Shown piece after piece: positions 18,101 to 28,014 of a stretch of 64,000 nucleotides of DNA. Source of the DNA: Kordia sp. (lineage in GTDB: Bacteria > Bacteroidota > Bacteroidia > Flavobacteriales > Flavobacteriaceae); assembly GCA_002733415.1 (NCBI GenBank), contig NVVR01000003.1:1-64000 (forward strand), in the 5' to 3' direction. Below the pieces are notes generated by a model. It saw nothing but the letters and a program-made list of their open reading frames with translations, searched no databases and had not been told where the DNA came from. The position numbers and the translations under genes were made by a program. Position 1 is the first letter of the stretch. Each line of letters opens with the position of its first letter.

Positions 18101-21100
18101 GTGTTTTATGATTTGTTAACTGCACCAACTATACGCAAACAAGCGGAACTTTTTGATAAACGTCAGCGTGTAGCCTATCCTCCAATGGATAAATTAGAAG
18201 ATAGCAATTGCCCAGCTACAGCTTCGCAAAAAAGGATATACTTTTTGTGTCAGTTGTATCCAGATAGCTTGGTGTACAACGTACCTCTTATTTTGAAAGT
18301 AAAAGGTGATTTTAAGTTAAAAAAGGCTTATGAATCACTTTATACGTTAATTCAAAAATATGAGAGTTTAAGAACCTCATTCTTTATTGATAATTTGGGA
18401 GATCTTAGGATGGAAGTAAGCAATTATGTTTCTCCTGAAGTATCATACCAATCAAATGTTGTTGACGTAAATAAATGTATAAAAAAATTTATAAGACCAT
18501 TTGATTTTGAAAAAGCACCACTTATTCGTGCTTCTGTAATTGAACAAGGAAATAATGAATTTGTGTTGATGGTGGATATGCACCATATGATTGTGGATGG
18601 AATTTCTTTAGATATTTTAAAAGAAGAATTTGCTGAATTGTATGAAAATGTTTCTGGGAGTCATGTTCAGAATACATTAGATTTTAAAGATTTTGCATCG
18701 TGGACTAAGTATAGAATTCAGGATTTTGAACAGCAAAAATATTTTTGGCTAGAAAACCTTAAAGGGGTTGATAAACTTGATTTTCCATGTGATTTCATAA
18801 GACCAGCACAACAGAGATATGAAGGTGATGAGCTGAGCATAAGTTTGGGAGCAGATTTAGTAGCGTCATTAGAAAATGTTGCCAGACAACAAAAGGTAAC
18901 GCTGCATATGCTTATAATGACGGCTTATAATGTGTTGGTGCATAACTATACTAAAAAGAATGATTTTATTGTAGGTGTTCCGGTTAACGGTCGTATACAC
19001 CCGGATGTTGAAAGTATGGTTGGGTGTTTTATCAATCTTTTGGCCATTAGGAATACAATTGATCCCGAAAAATCTTTTACAGCCCATGTATCTGAGGTAA
19101 AACAGCAAATGATTAATGGTTTGGCTCATCAGGCATATCCTTTTGATTTGTTGGTTAACGAATTAGGATTGGAACGCGACATGAGCAGAAATCCGTTAAT
19201 TGATACGGTTTTTGTACTTCAGAAAAGTGAGTTGGTAAATCTGCCTATAAAAGATTTAGAGGTCTCACCTTATGGCTATAAATACAATATAGCCAAATTT
19301 GATATACATACTGAAGCTTTCCCTGAGGGTGATGATATCCGTTTAAATATTAATTACAATACGGCTTTATTTAAATATGATACCATGCATCAGTTTGGTC
19401 ATCATTTTAAAAATATTTTAAAAAGTATTTGTCTTAAACCAGAAGGTTTAGTTAAAGATATTGATATGTTGGCTACTGATGAAAAGGACTATATCCTTAA
19501 TTCTTTCAACAAAACTGAAAAGGATTACAGTCACGCCAAAACTATACTAAATTTAATTACATCTAGAGCTACAGAGGTTCCTAATCAAACTGCAATAAGT
19601 TTTGGTACAGAATCTCTAAACTATGGGCAGTTAATAAAAAAGGTAAATGTTTTTGCAAATCATCTAATAGAATCTGGTGTGCAACCAAATGAGATTGTTG
19701 GGGTAATGACCTATAGATCTGTAGAAATGATTGTAGCCATACTTGGAATTATGCAAGTAGGAGCAACGTATTTACCCTTAGACCCAGATTATCCTGTATC
19801 TAGAGTGCGTTATATGCTAGAGAAAACTCGGATTAAGAAAATGGTCATTAATAGAGATGAATTATTAGAATTTGACGGTTTAGAATATATAGATATTACC
19901 AAAATAAATTTTGAAGGAGCAAAAGAACTTAAAGACATTTTGGCAACGCCAGAAAGTTTGGCTTACATCATTTTTACTTCCGGTTCTACTGGGAATCCAA
20001 AAGGTGTAATGATTGAACAAAAGGCTTTGGTTAATTTTGTTTTAGGAGTACAAGAAAAAATTGATTTTAAGGATAAAAAAATACTTGGCTTAACTACTAT
20101 TTCTTTCGACATTTTTGTGCTTGAAACTTATATACCTCTGGCAATGGGTGGTCATATAATTATAGCCAGCGAAGAGCAGCAAAAAGATTCGGAATTATTA
20201 AATCAGTTGATTTTAGATGCTGGGATAGATTATTTACAAACTACGCCATCTCGGCTTCAGTTGTTAAAATACGATAAATTAGCCGAGAAAAGTTTAAAGA
20301 AAATAGACGTTTTAATGGTTGGGGGAGAGGCTCTTCCTAAATCCTTATTTAATGAAATTAAGAATATAGAGGGTTTAAGAATTTTTAATATGTATGGCCC
20401 AACAGAAACTACGGTTTGGTCAACTATACAAGAATTGAGCAAGAAGGAAACCATTACTTTGGGTAAACCTATTTCTAATACGCAAGTATATATTTTAGAC
20501 GACAAACTAAGACTTATGCCTATAGGTGTAAGTGGCGATGTTTACATTGGTGGGCATGGTTTGGCAAGGGGTTATTGGGAAGATTCTAAATTAACTTCCC
20601 AGCAATTTATAGATAATCCTTTTGTTGAAGGAACTAAAATATATAAAACGGGAGATATTGGTAAATGGGGGCAAAATGGTGAATTGGTATATGAAGGTAG
20701 AGCAGATCACCAGGTGAAAATTAGGGGTTATAGAATAGAATTAGGTGAAATAGAAAACGCCCTTAAGAGTATAAATGACGTTTTAGACGTTGCCGTAATA
20801 GCGGATTCTAACGATGCTTATAAATATTTGATTGCTTATTATGTGTCTTCTGAAAAATTGGAATTTAGTTATTTGGTAGATTGTTTACATGATATTCTGC
20901 CAGAATATATGATTCCTGAAGTTTTTATTCATTTAGACGAATTGCCATTAACACCTAACGGGAAATTAGATAAAAAAGCTTTACCAAAATCAGAGCCTAT
21001 GGTAGAATCTGATAAACAACATCAGGAAGCAGATACCGATACGGAGAAGCAATTGATATTGATTTGGGAAGGTATACTTAACAGAACTGGAATAAGTGTT

Positions 21101-21859
21101 AATGACAATTTCTTTGAAATAGGAGGGAATTCGTTATCCATTATTTTAATGAAAACCCTTATCAGTAATGAGTTTCTTAATGCTTTAAATATAGCCGACA
21201 TTTTTGCCAATCCTACTATTTCTAAATTGGCAAAACTAATTTCTCCTACAGAAGATAGTAAGGATGATAATTTTTCATTTTTTAATTTGTCGGACGACTT
21301 TTTAGAAAATACAGAATCTAATGGATTTAAATTATTATCACTTGAAATGGAAGAAGGGATGTTGGATGAATTAACAGAATTAGCTTCTAATTTTAATCTA
21401 GAGGTTAATGATGTTTTTAGTACGGCATTTATTTATGCTTTGTATGAAATTTCGGATTCTGACAAGATAGAAATACATTGTTTAGATAAAACTAATAAGG
21501 AATTTGATAGGGTAAAAATCGATTTTGAAATAGTAGAATCTATAGAAGGTTTGTTTCAACAATATACGGTACAACAAAAGAATACATGGGATAACGTATC
21601 TGTAAATATTATTAAGGAGCGTCATTATAGTGTGCCTGATAATGGCATATTACCAGCTTTTTCTTTTAGTAATTCTATGGACTATAAAACCATTAACCAT
21701 TTGTATGATTTATTTATAAACATAGAAGTGGAGAGTGGTAATAATGCAGTTATAAAATGTCATTACAATTCCAATAAAATAAACGAAGCAGCATTAAAAT
21801 CATGGGTTGTTAATTACGAACATGTTTTAGATTCTTTTAAAAGTCAATTAGTAAAATAA
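15110..21859 (+). CDS. non-ribosomal peptide synthetase, C-A-T-C-A-T-(half C)
   Basis: 2249 residues, two modules. C1 (~1-430) has MHHSICDAFS at His130, with DA in place of the usual DG; being first, it may load an acyl starter. A1 (~445-925; Asp635) has pocket residues that read DAFWIGGTFK, the valine code as I recall it. T1 Ser979 is in GGHSIK. C2 (~1030-1460) has MHHMIVDG, His1159. A2 (~1475-1955; Asp1667) reads DILQMGMVWK, close to the glycine code DILQLGLIWK. T2 Ser2008 is in GGNSLS. The last ~200 residues resemble only the C-terminal lobe of a condensation domain, with no HHxxxDG. No epimerase or thioesterase. The chain passes to the PKS genes downstream, so the tail may serve docking at the NRPS/PKS junction. 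Confidence 0.93.
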   Translation: MDTRFFSPQLSSLFVEGQFPGGTTQSLVVSYSFKSTPEKATLDKAINKLISSSDALRTVAIKNDECVFMPQVQAASLAEIKYHIFVNNDGFKDWVDNYAVKPFFINGKPLIQFSVCKIETELILVVKMHHSICDAFSWKLIFDRITSFCFPEKYPVIKENPYVEFLKSTTSYLNSDQFIVDKNYWIDSFKRLPEESVNTKKIAKNLDSNRVSFEFDKKLSKEIRQFCKEQGVSVFRLMMSALIILKQRKERSYNITVGAVLHNRFKQERKETIGMMVSTVPFIIKTNVDTSVLALFGLLSSKLKEVVTHQEYPYEYILSDIRARHKLNTDYRLFDTVMSYQNAAYSEELEEFNWHHHGQDLFPMVIHISDRIKQNDSKFLLEFDYNKSLFKEWEVESIYYSLSTLVIAMMENPEQSISQLCTAPNSHIIDTKNIVNKPFKNYNPQLSVVERFKLHVVDNSLKTAITYRGTQFSYLELDQLSDVLADKLLKSGIEQESFIGICARRSEETIIGILAILKLNCTYVPIDEGLPGERQKFITEDCELDIIIGNEAALDFDYKGRIVGVDMVFDTEKQFNLPKLNYEIPAYVMYTSGSTGAPKGVVIPQSGIIRLVCNNQFIEFDSNTNFIHTGAPAFDASTFEIWGALLNGGTVHIPQNNDIFNPEALASFIEKWYVNVMWLTSGLFNFLTDNNVNFGQLKHLIVGGDVLSPRYIQRIYDTHNNLTIYNGYGPTENTTFSIVHKIPREVPFNIPLGKSFRNSEVYILDQFNKPLPKGVIGEIYVGGDGLANCYLNNPELTDSKFITESNYNLGRLYKTGDFGRFLEDDTVEFHGRMDTQVKIRGHRIEISEIEEAVMKEGGIQKVCVAIKGTEAQERELWAFIVADAIIDTVKLSSVIAEVLPEYAVPTNFFQLNDFPLTVNGKIDKTALVQEGIDVNINMDVSIEDSYSETELILANLWEEVLENRNFTKDSDFFVCGGHSIKVMQLSALLIKRYSVRLVFYDLLTAPTIRKQAELFDKRQRVAYPPMDKLEDSNCPATASQKRIYFLCQLYPDSLVYNVPLILKVKGDFKLKKAYESLYTLIQKYESLRTSFFIDNLGDLRMEVSNYVSPEVSYQSNVVDVNKCIKKFIRPFDFEKAPLIRASVIEQGNNEFVLMVDMHHMIVDGISLDILKEEFAELYENVSGSHVQNTLDFKDFASWTKYRIQDFEQQKYFWLENLKGVDKLDFPCDFIRPAQQRYEGDELSISLGADLVASLENVARQQKVTLHMLIMTAYNVLVHNYTKKNDFIVGVPVNGRIHPDVESMVGCFINLLAIRNTIDPEKSFTAHVSEVKQQMINGLAHQAYPFDLLVNELGLERDMSRNPLIDTVFVLQKSELVNLPIKDLEVSPYGYKYNIAKFDIHTEAFPEGDDIRLNINYNTALFKYDTMHQFGHHFKNILKSICLKPEGLVKDIDMLATDEKDYILNSFNKTEKDYSHAKTILNLITSRATEVPNQTAISFGTESLNYGQLIKKVNVFANHLIESGVQPNEIVGVMTYRSVEMIVAILGIMQVGATYLPLDPDYPVSRVRYMLEKTRIKKMVINRDELLEFDGLEYIDITKINFEGAKELKDILATPESLAYIIFTSGSTGNPKGVMIEQKALVNFVLGVQEKIDFKDKKILGLTTISFDIFVLETYIPLAMGGHIIIASEEQQKDSELLNQLILDAGIDYLQTTPSRLQLLKYDKLAEKSLKKIDVLMVGGEALPKSLFNEIKNIEGLRIFNMYGPTETTVWSTIQELSKKETITLGKPISNTQVYILDDKLRLMPIGVSGDVYIGGHGLARGYWEDSKLTSQQFIDNPFVEGTKIYKTGDIGKWGQNGELVYEGRADHQVKIRGYRIELGEIENALKSINDVLDVAVIADSNDAYKYLIAYYVSSEKLEFSYLVDCLHDILPEYMIPEVFIHLDELPLTPNGKLDKKALPKSEPMVESDKQHQEADTDTEKQLILIWEGILNRTGISVNDNFFEIGGNSLSIILMKTLISNEFLNALNIADIFANPTISKLAKLISPTEDSKDDNFSFFNLSDDFLENTESNGFKLLSLEMEEGMLDELTELASNFNLEVNDVFSTAFIYALYEISDSDKIEIHCLDKTNKEFDRVKIDFEIVESIEGLFQQYTVQQKNTWDNVSVNIIKERHYSVPDNGILPAFSFSNSMDYKTINHLYDLFINIEVESGNNAVIKCHYNSNKINEAALKSWVVNYEHVLDSFKSQLVK

Positions 21860-21877
21860 CATAACATACAATTTATT

Positions 21878-23125
21878 ATGAAATCATATGCGTTAATATT
21901 TCCCGGTCAAGGAGCACAATACGTGGGAATGGGAAAAGAATTATTTGATCGTTTTGAGAGTGTAAAAACCTTGTTTAAAAAGGCCAACGAAATTTTAGGT
22001 TTTGATTTACAAAAGTTGTGTTTTGAAGGACCAATTAGTGAGTTAACTAAAACGGTGAATACACAACCTGCAATTCTTACTTGCAGTATTGCCGCTTATT
22101 ATGCTTTATTAGAAGGAAATGAAACACTTCCATCTTATACCGCAGGTCACAGTTTGGGGGAGTTTTCGGCTTTAGTCATCGCTGGTGTATTAACTTTTGA
22201 AGATGCTTTACGCATTGTTAGAAAAAGAGGAGAGTTAATGCAAGAAGCTATATCTAATGGCACCGGAGCAATGGCTGCTATTGCTAATTTAGATAAAGAT
22301 TCTATTATCTCTATTTGTAATGAACTATCTACTGAGACTGAATTTGTAGTGCCTTCTAATTATAATTCGCCTAAGCAAATTGTAATTTCAGGATCAGAGA
22401 ATTTGGTAAAAAAGGCCTGTAAAAAATGTAGTGATAAAGGCGCTATGGCCATTCCTTTAAAAGTGAGTGCGCCTTTCCATAGTCCATACATGGAAAATGC
22501 TGCTGAAGGATTAAGAAAAGAAATTGCTAAATATAATTTGGGAGAATTTAAGTGCCCTGTTATTTCTAATGTAACTGGTGAGCCTTATTCAAATAAAAAT
22601 GAAGTTACAGAAATGTTAGTTAGTCAAATGATTAATGCTGTACAGTGGCATAAAACAATTGATTTTATAACGGATAATGGTATTGAAGAGTTCGTAGAAT
22701 TGGGACCTAATACCATTTTAAAGAGATTGATAAAAACCTGTAATAAAGACGTGAAAACTTGGTCTTCGGACGATAATATGGATGAAATTATTTCAAAATT
22801 TTCGTCTAATAATAATCGAGATATGAATCGTAATAAGGTTATTTCTAAGTGTATTTCTATTGCTGTAAGTACAAAAAATCGAAATTTCGACAAAAATGAA
22901 TACCAACAAGGGGTGATTGATAATTACAACAAATTAAATGATTTAAATCAGAATATTGAGGATAATAAATTGGAAGCAACAGATGCGCAAATGAACACGG
23001 CTATGGGTTGGTTACAGGATATTTTAAATACTAAGAAGACCCCTAAATCCGAAAAACAATCTCGTATAAAGGAATTGATGACAGATACTGGTACGGTAGA
23101 GTTTTTTAGTGAGACGGTTAAATAG
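21878..23125 (+). CDS. trans-acting malonyl-CoA acyltransferase
   Basis: 415 residues. The FabD/AT fold is at ~1-300: FPGQGAQYVGMGKEL at the N-terminus, nucleophile Ser92 in GHSLGE, and His201 in APFHSP (malonyl-type rather than the YASH of methylmalonyl enzymes). A ~110-residue extension follows that ordinary FabD lacks; it is polar, helix-rich and of unknown function. Neither flanking PKS protein nor the hybrid contains an AT, so this enzyme is expected to load all three PKS carrier proteins. It starts 18 bases after the NRPS stop. A housekeeping FabD is unlikely from its context. Confidence 0.9.
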   Translation: MKSYALIFPGQGAQYVGMGKELFDRFESVKTLFKKANEILGFDLQKLCFEGPISELTKTVNTQPAILTCSIAAYYALLEGNETLPSYTAGHSLGEFSALVIAGVLTFEDALRIVRKRGELMQEAISNGTGAMAAIANLDKDSIISICNELSTETEFVVPSNYNSPKQIVISGSENLVKKACKKCSDKGAMAIPLKVSAPFHSPYMENAAEGLRKEIAKYNLGEFKCPVISNVTGEPYSNKNEVTEMLVSQMINAVQWHKTIDFITDNGIEEFVELGPNTILKRLIKTCNKDVKTWSSDDNMDEIISKFSSNNNRDMNRNKVISKCISIAVSTKNRNFDKNEYQQGVIDNYNKLNDLNQNIEDNKLEATDAQMNTAMGWLQDILNTKKTPKSEKQSRIKELMTDTGTVEFFSETVK

Positions 23126-23202
23126 TAACAAGGTTTTAGTAGGAATAATACCCATGAAATTTTGATGCTAATAATGCAATATCCATTACTTATTAAAAAA
23201 TT

Positions 23203-26200
23203 ATGAAGAAAAAATTATTGATAAAGCCTGATAAAAAGCGCCGCGATTTTTCGGATATAAAAGAAGAATCTATAGCCACAAAAGTGGGAGATATTGCCAT
23301 TATTGGGTTGGATTGTAAATTTGGTGCTGCTAATAATGAAGAGGAGTTTTGGAATGCATTAATAACACAGTCAGATCTTATTAGACCTTTTCCGGAGCAA
23401 AGGAAAATAGATGTACTAGAGTATCTAAAAATCAATGGTGTTAATAATATTTTGGATGATGTATTTTTAGAAGGGGCCTATTTAGATCATATAGATCAGT
23501 TTGATTATTCCTTATTTGGTTTATCACCTAAAGAGGCGGCATTATTAGATCCTAATCAACGCTTGGTTTTACAATCGTCTTGGAAGGCTCTTGAAAATTC
23601 GGGTTATGGAGGTGATACACTAAAGGGGTCGCAAACGGGTATATATATTGGCTACAGTAGTGATTTTGGTGAGCAGTATAAAAATATAATCCGTAAGTAC
23701 GATCAAGATGCAGTTAATTTATCTATTGCTGGAAATGTAAAATCTATTATTGCTAGTAGAATAGCCTATTATTTAGATTTTCACGGTCCATCTGTTTTGA
23801 TAGATACGGCTTGTTCATCATCTTTAGTTGCTGTGCATCAGGCTTGCGCTGCTCTTAGAAACGGCGATTGCAATGTTGCATTAGCAGGTGGTGTTAAAAT
23901 ACATTTGGTACCAACTAGAGCTGAACAAACGGGCGGAATCGGTATTTTTGAAACCACAGGAGTAGAGTCTAAAACAGGCAGAACGCAGACTTTTAATGAA
24001 GGATCTGATGGAACGGGTATAGGAGAAGGTGTGGCAATGTTGGTGTTAAAACCTTTAGAAGATGCCATTAGAGATAAGGACAATATTAGGGCTGTAGTAA
24101 TAGGAAGCTCAGTTAATCAGGATGGTAACTCCGTTGGTATAACTGCTCCAAATTCAGAATCTCAAGAAAAACTTTTATTGAAAGCTTGGAAGCAAGCTGC
24201 AATTGATCCAGAGGATATATCTTATATAGAAGCGCATGGTACCGGGACAAAATTGGGAGATCCTATAGAGGTTAGTGGATTAACACGTGCTTTTAGGAAG
24301 TTCACCAATAAAAAACAATTTTGTGCTATCGGTTCGGTAAAAACCAATATTGGTCACCTAGATAATGCTGCAGGTATTTCGGGATTAATAAAAGTCATAT
24401 TGTCTATAGAAAATAATCAAATTCCACCAATATTACATTTTAATGCACCTAATAAGGAAATAGATTTTGAAAATTCTCCTTTTAAGATTGCTGATAAAAA
24501 AAAATCATGGGAAAGAACAAATGATAAATCGATAATTGCAGGAATTTCTTCTTTTGGCTTAAGTGGAACAAATTGTCATGTGGTTTTGCAAGATTATGTT
24601 AAAAAGGAGGAGATAAATAAAGTTGATCTTAAATCATATATTTTACCGGTTTCTGCAAACAGCAATTTGGCTTTAACTAATTTATTGAAGGATTATAAAT
24701 CTAAAATTGAAAAGAAGAGCATTACAAATTCTTTGGATTTGGTAGCAACTGCATCTATTGGTAGATCGCACCTTAAACATAAAATTATTATTTGTTTTAC
24801 TGATCTTTTAGATCTTCAGAATAAAATTAATTTGATACTTGAGAATGAGATACCATTTGAAAGTACAAAAGACATTTTCTACGGAACTCATCAGATTATT
24901 CATAGAGAAAAAGACAATCAAAAGGAAACTGAATTTACAGAGAATCAATTGATTGTTTTAAGTAAAGAAATTAATGAACAGATATCTGGAAAATCAATTC
25001 AAGATATATCGGATTTTGATAGTATAATAAAGGCTTATTGTAAAGGGGCCTCAATTGATTGGGAAATACTTTATAAAGGACATGACTATGTTAAGGCTCA
25101 ATTACCTTCTTATCCATTTGATACACACCGTTGTTGGGTTGCTCCGTCTGAGGATATTTTGTATAATAATACGGTTAACAAAGTAAAGGAAATAAACCAT
25201 GCACTTTTAGATAACTGCGTGGTAAGAACAGAAGATGTTATTGTATTTAATACAGAATTTAGTACAAATAGACACTGGGAGTTACGCGATCATAAAATTA
25301 GAAACAATTACCTTTTACCGGGTACCGCGTATATAGAAATGATTTATCAAGCAGCGTTCTGGCTTTGGGGTAATAAAACGTTTCCCACGCTTTCTAAATT
25401 AATGTTTGTAAATCCATTAAATATGGATTTGAATGAAGTTAGAAATGTACAAACCGTTTTTGTTAAAGATCAGAACGATTTTAAAGTAAATATTTCTAGT
25501 AAAAACACAGATGACGAATGGATAAAGCATGTAGAGTGCCGAATTTCTTTTATTGATTCTACAATTAATGAAAGCATTAATCTAGAAACAATAAAGATAA
25601 ATCTAGATAAATATAAGAAATTTGAACCTTCAGATTTTGTACTTAGAGAAATAGAAACAGGAGCAAGATGGCATTGTGCTAAAGAGTTGTCTTATAGTGA
25701 AGATGAGTTTTTGGTTAAACTAAATATTCCCGCAGAATTTGCTCAGGAATCTAAGAGTTATTTTAGTTATCCATCACTATTAGACAGTGCTGTAAATGCT
25801 ACAAATTTTGTTGTAGATAATGGTCTTTTTTTACCTTTTTCTTATGGTGAATTAAGGTTGTTTAAGCAATTGCCAACTACTATTTATAGTTATTTTAAGA
25901 AGACGCATGATACAGAGGAGATAAAAACTTTTGATATCAAACTCACCGATGAAAATGGTAACCTAGTTGGTGAAGTTTTGCAATACTCTATAAAACGAGT
26001 GGGAGAACAGAAAGCCAATTTACCTCTTCATAATTTAATGCATCAATTGGTTTGGAAAAAATCAGTTGATAATTATAAGGATAGTCTTGGTGATAGAGGA
26101 ATAGAAAAGCAACACATTTTACTTTTCGTCGCTGATAGCGATGAGACTAATAAAATAATAGATTCTCTACATAAATATCATAAACTAACTACGGTTAAGT

Positions 26201-27912
26201 TAGGATTAGAGTTTAAGATTGATGGCGATAATTTTACGGTTAGAAACACTACTGAAGATTTTGAGAAATTATTTGATTTGTTACAATCTGCAGGTATAAC
26301 GAACGTTGTACACGCTCTGGGTCATGATAAATTTGATTTAAAATCTTCAACGGACTTTATAAATATTAGAAAGCAATTATTGCATTCTATGTTTAACCTA
26401 ACTAAAGCTTTAGTTAGTCAAAAGTTTAGACCGGTAAATGGAGTTAAAGTTCTAACAAAATATGCAGAAAAGATTATGGATTTAGATACTTTAACGAGCA
26501 ATCCGGTTAATGCCACTTTAAAGGCATTTACAAATGTAGCGGATAGAGAATATCCTAAGGTATCGTTTAAATTTATAGATATTGATAATACTATAAATGC
26601 TGCAGAAGCGGTACAATTATCAGATATACTTTCCAGCCAAAATTTGGCTACAAGGGAAGGCGCTATTTATTTCCAAGAATTACAAAAAGTGAATACGCAG
26701 TCCGTAACGGAATCTTATTCATTTGATGAAAAAGGGACTTATGTTATTACTGGTGGTTTTGGTGGTCTAGGGTATACTTTTGCTTCTAAAATCAGTGAAG
26801 AATTTCCTGAAGCCAAAATTGCATTGCTGGTAAGGAAAGCTTTGTCTAGTTATGATAATAATGATCCTAAAGGGAATCTGTATAAGAATCGTTATGAGTT
26901 GTTAAGAAACAAAAACAATAATGTCGCAGTTTATGTTTGCGATTTTTCTTCTGTCTCTGAATCTGCAAATGTAATATCTAAAATAACTGCAGAAATTGGT
27001 GCTATTACTGGTGTTATCCACACAGCTGGTAAAGCTGGTAATGGGTATATAGTTCGTAAGGATGAAAAGGAATTTGAGCAAACACTTTTGCCAAAAATAG
27101 ATACGACATGGGGATTAATCAATGCCCTCAAAGGAACACCACCACAATGGATTACTTTATTCTCTTCCATAACATCGTTTTTAGCTGAACCTGGTCAATC
27201 AGATTATGCTGCTGCAAATGCGTACTTAGACGCTTTAAATAGAGCCAATACTCAATTAGATAGTAAAATAATTTGTATCAATTGGGCAGCCTGGAAAGAA
27301 ATAGGAATGGCTGTAGATCATAATGTTGATTTAGACAAAGGAGAGTTTAAGGAACTGGGGATAAATGAAGGTTGGACTTCTTTTAAACACATTCTTAGTC
27401 ATTCTTTAACCAATGTAGTAGTTGGCCAAATTTCTAAAAAAGAATTGGCTGCTAAAAGAGATTTATATTCTTTTGAAATCAGCGACGAATATAATATTAA
27501 TAAACCTTCATTTAGTAGTTCAACAATTATAAAACCTAAACAATTAGTGGTTAATGCCGAAGATGTTGAGCAGATAGTTAAAACTATTTGGCAGGTTATT
27601 TTGGGACTAGATGATATAGATGAAGATGATAATTTTTATGATCTAGGAGGCAATTCCATAATGGCTACTGGTTTATTGAAGGAATATGAAAAATCGTTTT
27701 CAGGAGTTGTTGATGTAGCAGACATTTTTTCCTATTCAACTATTAAAGAAATGAGTCAATTTATTCAAAAAGAATTAGGATTAGAACATACAACAGAGCA
27801 TAAAGAAGAAATAAAAAGTGCTACAGCATCTGATAATATGGACGAAATACTCAGGAAATTATCTGAAGGTTTAATTCCATTAGAAGAAGCAGGACAATTA
27901 ATTAAGTTATAA
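23203..27912 (+). CDS. trans-AT polyketide synthase module, KS-DH-KR-ACP
   Basis: 1569 residues. The ketosynthase (~28-465) has the full triad: Cys204 in DTACSSS, His345 in EAHGTGT, His385 in NIGHLD. A ~190-residue linker follows instead of an AT and ends LPSYPFDTHRCW, the usual post-AT linker motif. The dehydratase (~660-945) has His697 and Asp861, but its motif reads HKIRNNYLLP, with Asn where HxxxG is expected. The ketoreductase has ITGGFGGLG (~1184) and Tyr1335 in GQSDYAAAN. The ACP has Ser1485 in LGGNSI. A short helical C-terminus (MDEILRKL...) may dock to the next protein. It would extend the chain by two carbons and reduce and dehydrate them if the DH is active. Confidence 0.92.
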   Translation: MKKKLLIKPDKKRRDFSDIKEESIATKVGDIAIIGLDCKFGAANNEEEFWNALITQSDLIRPFPEQRKIDVLEYLKINGVNNILDDVFLEGAYLDHIDQFDYSLFGLSPKEAALLDPNQRLVLQSSWKALENSGYGGDTLKGSQTGIYIGYSSDFGEQYKNIIRKYDQDAVNLSIAGNVKSIIASRIAYYLDFHGPSVLIDTACSSSLVAVHQACAALRNGDCNVALAGGVKIHLVPTRAEQTGGIGIFETTGVESKTGRTQTFNEGSDGTGIGEGVAMLVLKPLEDAIRDKDNIRAVVIGSSVNQDGNSVGITAPNSESQEKLLLKAWKQAAIDPEDISYIEAHGTGTKLGDPIEVSGLTRAFRKFTNKKQFCAIGSVKTNIGHLDNAAGISGLIKVILSIENNQIPPILHFNAPNKEIDFENSPFKIADKKKSWERTNDKSIIAGISSFGLSGTNCHVVLQDYVKKEEINKVDLKSYILPVSANSNLALTNLLKDYKSKIEKKSITNSLDLVATASIGRSHLKHKIIICFTDLLDLQNKINLILENEIPFESTKDIFYGTHQIIHREKDNQKETEFTENQLIVLSKEINEQISGKSIQDISDFDSIIKAYCKGASIDWEILYKGHDYVKAQLPSYPFDTHRCWVAPSEDILYNNTVNKVKEINHALLDNCVVRTEDVIVFNTEFSTNRHWELRDHKIRNNYLLPGTAYIEMIYQAAFWLWGNKTFPTLSKLMFVNPLNMDLNEVRNVQTVFVKDQNDFKVNISSKNTDDEWIKHVECRISFIDSTINESINLETIKINLDKYKKFEPSDFVLREIETGARWHCAKELSYSEDEFLVKLNIPAEFAQESKSYFSYPSLLDSAVNATNFVVDNGLFLPFSYGELRLFKQLPTTIYSYFKKTHDTEEIKTFDIKLTDENGNLVGEVLQYSIKRVGEQKANLPLHNLMHQLVWKKSVDNYKDSLGDRGIEKQHILLFVADSDETNKIIDSLHKYHKLTTVKLGLEFKIDGDNFTVRNTTEDFEKLFDLLQSAGITNVVHALGHDKFDLKSSTDFINIRKQLLHSMFNLTKALVSQKFRPVNGVKVLTKYAEKIMDLDTLTSNPVNATLKAFTNVADREYPKVSFKFIDIDNTINAAEAVQLSDILSSQNLATREGAIYFQELQKVNTQSVTESYSFDEKGTYVITGGFGGLGYTFASKISEEFPEAKIALLVRKALSSYDNNDPKGNLYKNRYELLRNKNNNVAVYVCDFSSVSESANVISKITAEIGAITGVIHTAGKAGNGYIVRKDEKEFEQTLLPKIDTTWGLINALKGTPPQWITLFSSITSFLAEPGQSDYAAANAYLDALNRANTQLDSKIICINWAAWKEIGMAVDHNVDLDKGEFKELGINEGWTSFKHILSHSLTNVVVGQISKKELAAKRDLYSFEISDEYNINKPSFSSSTIIKPKQLVVNAEDVEQIVKTIWQVILGLDDIDEDDNFYDLGGNSIMATGLLKEYEKSFSGVVDVADIFSYSTIKEMSQFIQKELGLEHTTEHKEEIKSATASDNMDEILRKLSEGLIPLEEAGQLIKL

Positions 27913-28014
27913 AAATCAAATTTTAATGCTTGATTATTTAAACAGGCACTATTAAAATAATCCAGAAATGACTTTAGATTTACGACTTAAGACTTTCTGA
28001 CTAAATTAAAACAT

